NCBI RefSeq assembly: GCF_030811555.1
Contig: NZ_JAUSQZ010000001.1
Span: 2,601,241-2,665,240, forward strand
Length of the DNA stretch: 64,000 bases
Direction: 5' to 3'
Source: Kineosporia succinea
Lineage (GTDB): Bacteria > Actinomycetota > Actinomycetes > Actinomycetales > Kineosporiaceae
The notes beneath the pieces were generated by a model. It ran no database searches, was not told the DNA's origin, and saw only the letters and a program-made list of their open reading frames with translations. Made by a program: the position numbers and the translations under genes. Of the stretch, positions 60,643 to 64,000 are shown piece by piece (the stretch's first letter is position 1; every line of letters starts with the position of its first letter).

Positions 60643-62168
60643 GCCTGGAAACGGGTCGCCAGGTCGTAGTCGTAGACCCGGATCTCGACCCCGTCGCTCA
60701 GCGTCCGCACGGTGCTCGCGTCGCCGAGCAGGTCGTCGCGCGCAGCCGTCGTGCAGCCGTGCGAGGAGTAGTAGTCCGGCACCCAGATGAAGAACGTGGT
60801 GTCGGCCGGCCGGGTCAGCCGGGCCGTGTCGCTCACCCACGAGCGGGTCTGGATCACGCCGTCGATGCACTCCAGCTCGTAGACGGTGCGTTCGCCCCCG
60901 GTCAGGTAGCTGGTCACGTTCCCGTACCAGTAGGGAGCGAAACCCTTGGCGACCCCGGTGGCGCGCACCGCGTCCAGCATCTCGTTCTGGGTCTGCAGGG
61001 CCGATGAGGGACGCGTGGACGCGTCGATCGCGGTCGTGACCCCGGAGAGACCGGTCGCCAGGGCAGCCGCGCCGAGCGCGGCCACGGCCGGGCGGCCCAG
61101 ACCCCGTTCCCGCAGCACCGGCAGCAGCATCACCGCCGTGACCGCGAGGCCGTAGGGGGCCAGGATCAGGTAGCGACTGGGGTGGTCGTCCTGCACCAGC
61201 GTGCCCAGGAAGGGCAGCGGCCAGCTCACCGCCACCGTGAACGGCACCAGCTCGCGCCGCCGCCAGAACCGCACGGCCCCGGCCAGCGAGGCGGCCAGGA
61301 GCGACGTCATCACCAGCAGCGTGAGCACGTTCGCGGTCAGCACCAGCGGCGAGGCCTCTCGCCAGCGCTCCACACCGAACTGGATCGCGGTGTCGTTCAG
61401 CAGCTGCCCCAGCCCGGACGTGGCGGCCGACAGGCTCGGCGACAGCTGCTTGGTGTGGTCGATCGTCAGCCCGAACACCCCGACCGCCCACTGCAGCAGG
61501 GGCAGGAGCACGAACGAGGCCAGCAGGCAGCCGGTCAGGTGCAGCAGCCGTGGGTTCCGCTCGCGCAGCAGGTACCAGATCACGGCCAGCAGCATCAGGG
61601 GAGCGCCGGCGAGCACCTCGAAGTACGGGTCGTCGAACCAGAACAGGGTCAGGCCGGCGGTGACCGCGAGGGCCTTCACGATCGAGGGCGTGCCCCGGCC
61701 CGCGACGTAGCGCGCCGCCAGGGCCAGCAGCAGGAAGCACAGCCCGAGCTCGATGTTGCGGTAGTTGGTCAGGTTCCGGTTGGAGCCGATGCCGCCGTTC
61801 AGTGCGGCCAGGAACAGCAGGGGCCCGGCCAGTTCGTACCAGCGGGCCCGGGGTGCGAGCAGCATCGCCCCGGCGCCGAGAAGGGTGAACGTGGCGGCGG
61901 TGAGCACCAGCACGGCGATGAGCAGTCTGGTGGTCGGGGCCAGTCCGAACTGCTCGATCACCAGGTAGAGCGGGAACTTGAACAGCCAGGTGTCGGCGGG
62001 CAGGTGGGTGACCCCGTGCCCGACGTCGAGCCAGGTGCGCACGATCGACTGCTGCGCGGTGGAGTCGGAGGTGTAGACCACGCGCGGATGCCGCAGCACG
62101 GCCAGAAGACAGGCCACGAACGCGGGCAGGACGACCGCGGCGAGCACCCGGGGGGTTCGCTTCGGCAA
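60639..62168 (-). CDS. Large multi-pass membrane protein, possibly GT-C-like
   Basis: A 509-residue integral membrane protein with about eleven predicted helices (VLAAVVLPAFVACLLAVLR first). A loop after the first helix holds VVYTSDSTAQQSIVRTWLD, with an acidic pair placed as in GT-C glycosyltransferases. The final ~130 residues are soluble and include YWYGNVTSYLTGGERTVYELECIDGVIQTRSW. I cannot confirm a transferase motif or donor. It overlaps the PP2C gene stop by four bases, convergently. Confidence 0.75.
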   Translation of the reverse strand: MPKRTPRVLAAVVLPAFVACLLAVLRHPRVVYTSDSTAQQSIVRTWLDVGHGVTHLPADTWLFKFPLYLVIEQFGLAPTTRLLIAVLVLTAATFTLLGAGAMLLAPRARWYELAGPLLFLAALNGGIGSNRNLTNYRNIELGLCFLLLALAARYVAGRGTPSIVKALAVTAGLTLFWFDDPYFEVLAGAPLMLLAVIWYLLRERNPRLLHLTGCLLASFVLLPLLQWAVGVFGLTIDHTKQLSPSLSAATSGLGQLLNDTAIQFGVERWREASPLVLTANVLTLLVMTSLLAASLAGAVRFWRRRELVPFTVAVSWPLPFLGTLVQDDHPSRYLILAPYGLAVTAVMLLPVLRERGLGRPAVAALGAAALATGLSGVTTAIDASTRPSSALQTQNEMLDAVRATGVAKGFAPYWYGNVTSYLTGGERTVYELECIDGVIQTRSWVSDTARLTRPADTTFFIWVPDYYSSHGCTTAARDDLLGDASTVRTLSDGVEIRVYDYDLATRFQA

Positions 62169-62246
62169 GGGGGCCCTTCGTCGCGGTCCGGTCGGCTCGC
62201 GGCCAGACTAGAGCCTGCCCACCGGATCAGGGCCGGCTCGTACGGA

Positions 62247-62738
62247 TCAGGGCGGGCTGGCGCCGGGGCAGTCGTCGCCGTCCGGGTCCAGCGCCTGGTG
62301 GATGCGCTTGCCGATCTCGCCCAGGTGCCGCACCTGGGCCCGGGTCAGCGGGTCGATCACGAACTGGCGCACCGCGTCGGCGTGCCCGGGGGCGGTCGCC
62401 ACCACCTTGTCCCACCCGGCGTCGGTGAGCGTGGCCACGGTGTAGCGCCCGTCGGCCGGGTCGGGGGCCCGCACCACCCAGCCCTGCTTCTCGAGCCGCT
62501 TCACCACGTGCGACAGCCGCGACAGCGAACCGTTGGCCAGCAGCGCCAGGTAGCTCATGCGCAGCCTGCGGCCCTCGGCCTCGGACAGGCCGGCCATCAC
62601 CGTGTACTCGAAGTGCGTGATGCCCGCATCGCGTTGCAGCTGGGCGTCGAGCGCGGCCGGGAGCATGAACACGATGCCGGCCATGGCCCTCCAGGAGGCC
62701 AGCTCTTCGGGGTCCAGCCAGCGTGTTCCGTCGTTCAT
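62247..62738 (-). CDS. MarR-family regulator
   Basis: A 163-residue MarR repressor: dimerisation helix near the N-terminus (LASWRAMAGIVFMLPAALDAQLQRDAGITHFEYTVMAGL), winged HTH (YLALLANGSLSRLSHVVKRLEKQGWVVRAP, then GRYTVATLTDAGW). It diverges from a DoxX-like gene about 100 bases away. Two TTGA-N4-TCAA sites lie between the two and are probable operators. Confidence 0.93.
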   Translation of the reverse strand: MNDGTRWLDPEELASWRAMAGIVFMLPAALDAQLQRDAGITHFEYTVMAGLSEAEGRRLRMSYLALLANGSLSRLSHVVKRLEKQGWVVRAPDPADGRYTVATLTDAGWDKVVATAPGHADAVRQFVIDPLTRAQVRHLGEIGKRIHQALDPDGDDCPGASPP

Positions 62739-62765
62739 GAGGACCAGCCTAAGCCAGCTCCATGA

Positions 62766-62811
62766 CTTGACGCTTCAAGCTGAACGGCCCTACCTTCACT
62801 TGAAGCATCAA
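62766..62811. promoter_or_regulatory. Paired TTGA-N4-TCAA operators
   Basis: Two palindromes, CTTGACGCTTCAAG (62766-62779) and TTGAAGCATCAA (62800-62811), lie between the MarR and DoxX-like genes. Both have the TTGA-N4-TCAA form used by many MarR-family regulators. Their centres are 33 bases apart, about three helical turns. Confidence 0.65.
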
Positions 62812-62838
62812 CTCAATCGAGCAAAGGGGAACACGGCG

Positions 62839-63213
62839 ATGAACGTCGTTCTGTGGGTGGTGGCGGCGCTCCTGGCCGGGGCGTTCCTGGCGGCCGGTGC
62901 GATGAAGCTGCTGCAGCCGAAGGGCAAGCTGATCGAGAGCGGCATGGGCTGGGCCGCCGACTACAGCGACACCCAGGTGAAGCTGATCGGGGCCGTGGAG
63001 GTGCTGGGTGCGCTCGGCCTGATCCTGCCCGCCGCCCTCGACATCGCGCCGGTGCTCACGCCGCTCGCGGCCGCGGGCCTGTTCGTGACCATGGTCGGCG
63101 CCGTGGTCGTGCACCTGCGCCGGGGTGAGACCGGCGGTGCGGTGCCCGGTGTGGTGCTCGGCCTGCTCGCGCTGTTCGTCGCCGTGATGCGCTTCGGGCC
63201 GAACAGCTTCTAG
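62839..63213 (+). CDS. DoxX-like membrane protein
   Basis: A 124-residue four-helix membrane protein of the DoxX/DoxD-like kind: VLWVVAALLAGAFLAAGAMKLLQ, LIGAVEVLGALGLILPAAL, LAAAGLFVTMVGAVVVHLRRGE, and a last helix. Such proteins occur near oxidative-stress genes. It starts at an ATG after AAGGGG and is divergent from the MarR gene that probably controls it. Mug-type glycosylase follows on the same strand after 13 bases. Confidence 0.9.
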   Translation: MNVVLWVVAALLAGAFLAAGAMKLLQPKGKLIESGMGWAADYSDTQVKLIGAVEVLGALGLILPAALDIAPVLTPLAAAGLFVTMVGAVVVHLRRGETGGAVPGVVLGLLALFVAVMRFGPNSF

Positions 63214-63226
63214 GACAGGGCCTAAG

Positions 63227-63817
63227 GTGCTGCGGGTGGCCGCAGATCGGAAGTTCACGCCCGAGCAGCTCCGGCAGTTCCAGGACTCGACGGTTCCCGA
63301 TCTGCTGGCCCCCGGCCTGAAACTGCTCTTCGTCGGCATCAACCCGGGTCTGTGGACCGCCGCGGTGCAGGCCCACTTCGCCCGGCGGGGCAACCGGTTC
63401 TACCCGGCGCTGTACCGCTCCGGGCTCACCGACCGGCTCATCGACGCCTCGAACGGCTATGCGCCCGAAGACCTTCAGCACCTGCACGACCGCGGCCTCG
63501 GCATCAGCAACATGGCGCAGCGGGCCACGGCGAAGGCCGACGAGCTGACGCCGCAGGAGCTGCTCGCGGGTGCCCGGCGGCTCGAGGAGCTGGTCGGGCG
63601 GGTGCGGCCGGTGGTGGTCGCCTTCCTCGGGATCACCGCCTACCGCGTGGCTTTCGAGCTGCCCCGGGCCCGCACCGGCCGGCAGGACCGCGAGATGCAC
63701 GGCGCCCAGGTGTGGGTCGCGCCGAACCCGAGCGGGCTCAACGCGCACGTGCAGCTGCCGGCGCTCGCCGGGTCGTTCCGCGAACTCGGGCTCGCGGCAG
63801 GCGTGCTTCAGGCCTGA
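63227..63817 (+). CDS. mug: Mismatch-specific DNA glycosylase, Mug/TDG family
   Basis: A 196-residue uracil-DNA glycosylase-fold enzyme that removes U or modified bases mispaired with G. The active-site motif is [15 protein letters not shown] and the second motif is [10 protein letters not shown]. The GTG start follows AGGACAGGG. It has no membrane or signal segment. Its 3' end overlaps the convergent Fur-family gene. Confidence 0.9.
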   Translation: MLRVAADRKFTPEQLRQFQDSTVPDLLAPGLKLLFVGINPGLWTAAVQAHFARRGNRFYPALYRSGLTDRLIDASNGYAPEDLQHLHDRGLGISNMAQRATAKADELTPQELLAGARRLEELVGRVRPVVVAFLGITAYRVAFELPRARTGRQDREMHGAQVWVAPNPSGLNAHVQLPALAGSFRELGLAAGVLQA

Positions 63818-64000
63818 CGAGACTGAGTCATCGCGCAGTCGTTGCAGATGCCCCAGAAGACCACCTCGGCCTCGTCGACCCGGGCGAACCCCGGATGCGC
63901 ACCCGGCACCAGGCAGGGCGCCTCGGCGATCTCGCAGTCGACGTCGGCCACCGCACCGCACGAGCGGCAGACCAGGTGGTGGTGGTTGTCGCCCACCCGG
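63808..64000 (-). CDS. Fur-family metal regulator, N-terminus beyond the window
   Basis: The last ~64 residues of a Fur-type repressor: [20 protein letters not shown] is the canonical metal-site His cluster and first CxxC, and CNDC near the end gives the second pair. The frame is open to the right edge, so the N-terminal winged helix lies outside. It overlaps the mug gene by ten bases. Could be FurA, Zur or PerR; the metal cannot be told from this part. Confidence 0.85.
   Translation of the reverse strand, partial: RVGDNHHHLVCRSCGAVADVDCEIAEAPCLVPGAHPGFARVDEAEVVFWGICNDCAMTQSRQA

Noticed and set aside
59635-61740. A 701-codon minus-strand frame across the PP2C gene and membrane protein
   Set aside because: It is another frame of real genes on both strands and shows no domain.

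Overview
The window is high-GC actinobacterial DNA: GTG starts are common, and LppX/Sec-type lipoproteins, a SoxR, a GH46 chitosanase and an actinomycete integrative element are present. A large flagellar cluster makes a motile actinomycete likely. Kineosporiaceae or a relative is my best guess, by inference only.

Region 1 (1-13.4 kb) is flagellar. On the minus strand, reading leftwards, are a FliA/WhiG-type sigma factor, flagellin, FliD, FliS and a small companion, then flgB-flgC-fliE-fliF-fliG running off the left edge. Diverging on the plus strand are flgN-flgK-flgL and then fliW-csrA. The flagellin leader carries two matches to the CsrA site CANGGANG, one over the ribosome binding site. 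With fliW and csrA next door, this predicts a FliW-CsrA-flagellin feedback loop. The CsrA has an unusually long proline-rich tail.

Region 2 (13.5-28 kb) is housekeeping chromosome: a membrane-anchored Fe-S reductase, a fused acyl-CoA carboxyltransferase, a lipoprotein, an ARMT1-like phosphatase, an XRE regulator diverging from a short-chain dehydrogenase, a CitAB/DcuSR-type two-component system diverging from a dicarboxylate symporter, an Excalibur-domain protein and tRNA-Arg(ACG).

Region 3 (28.1-42.9 kb) is an actinomycete integrative and conjugative element (AICE) in the 3' end of tRNA-Arg. It is bounded by a 69-bp exact direct repeat, within 111 bp that differ at two bases. It carries int, xis, an HUH replication initiator, a TraB/FtsK-type DNA translocase, a Pra-like activator and XRE regulators. 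Its cargo is a SHOCT protein, an XRE/beta-domain protein overlapping a HExxxH putative metallopeptidase, and a lower-GC two-gene operon: a HEPN-like protein followed by an 881-residue protein with two P-loop ATPase modules. That operon is the best candidate for an undescribed, defence-like system.

Region 4 (42.9-64 kb) is chromosome again: three arrays of simple or degenerate repeats, of which two lie in this stretch; a secreted S53 peptidase coupled to a secreted protein that looks like an S8 protease without its catalytic domain; soxR; chitosanase; a secreted protein; TerC; an arabinose-oligosaccharide ABC operon with GH51 arabinofuranosidase and a LacI regulator; ilvD; PP2C phosphatase; a large membrane protein; MarR/DoxX; a Mug-type DNA glycosylase; and a Fur-family gene cut by the window edge.

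Two 44-bp palindromes with a shared core but different, still perfectly paired outer arms (22447 and 43239) each sit beside a GC-rich tandem array at the 3' end of a minus-strand gene. They look like a dispersed repeat family.
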